From positions 3,436 through 9,133 of the forward strand of contig JAKIXL010000050.1 in NCBI GenBank assembly GCA_022709105.1: a stretch of DNA of 5,698 bases, in the 5' to 3' direction. The stretch's first letter is position 1; the number at the start of each line of letters is the position of its first letter. A program made the position numbers and the translations under genes. Shown here in pieces: positions 5,691 to 5,698 of this stretch. Source of the stretch: Thermoplasmatota archaeon (GTDB lineage Archaea; Thermoplasmatota; Thermoplasmata; Methanomassiliicoccales; Methanomassiliicoccaceae). Below the pieces are notes generated by a model. The model ran no database searches and was not told the origin of the DNA. It saw only the letters and a program-made list of their open reading frames with translations.

Positions 5691-5698
5691 AACAATAG

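Noticed and set aside
5645..5695. Upstream extension of NifS to the ATG at 5695
   Set aside because: The 17 extra residues do not resemble the family N-terminus, and they would cover the TATA box and the GGTGA ribosome binding site.
1..5698. Nitrogen-fixation island
   Set aside because: NifS, NifU and a NifV-like enzyme are present, but NifS/NifU here are general Fe-S assembly forms, the genes sit on different strands, and no nitrogenase gene is visible.

Overview
The window looks archaeal and GC-rich. Hand counts give roughly 60-65% G+C in the ordinary genes. The nifS promoter has a TATA box of archaeal type, there is no bacterial -35/-10 promoter, and one gene carries an intein. A euryarchaeon of the Thermoplasmata, possibly Methanomassiliicoccales-like, would fit, but that placement is an inference and nothing here proves it.

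Layout, left to right. Positions 1-1044 (+) hold the 3' part of a homocitrate synthase / 2-isopropylmalate synthase family gene of the short AksA/NifV type; it enters from the left edge. It meets, tail to tail with a 17-nt overlap, a minus-strand pair pyrD (2699->1788) and pyrK (1798->1028). These encode the catalytic and electron-transfer subunits of a class 1B dihydroorotate dehydrogenase for pyrimidine synthesis. A 148-bp spacer (2703-2850) follows, with a perfect 7-bp inverted repeat over the pyrD ribosome binding site and a possible terminator for the upstream unit. To the right is a second minus-strand pair: nifS (5644->4454), the cysteine desulfurase that supplies sulfur, and nifU (4473->2851), the Fe-S cluster assembly scaffold. 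A TATA-type promoter lies at the right edge.

The standout feature is a 380-residue intein inside NifU (3229-4368), with a LAGLIDADG homing endonuclease. It sits exactly at the first cluster-binding cysteine of the scaffold (GNPV / C...HN / CGD). Splicing would leave a normal 160-residue NifU with all three conserved cysteines. Until splicing occurs, the scaffold cannot work.

The intein is also a compositional mosaic. Its first ~116 codons have host-like G+C (about 62% over 4021-4380), while the remainder is about 46% (3241-4020). The low-GC character continues for about nine codons into the downstream extein and then stops abruptly. That is the pattern expected from homing with co-conversion of flanking DNA, or from recombination between an old and a newly arrived intein allele.

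No tRNA, rRNA, CRISPR array or insertion sequence was seen, and no gene-free stretch exceeds 150 bases.
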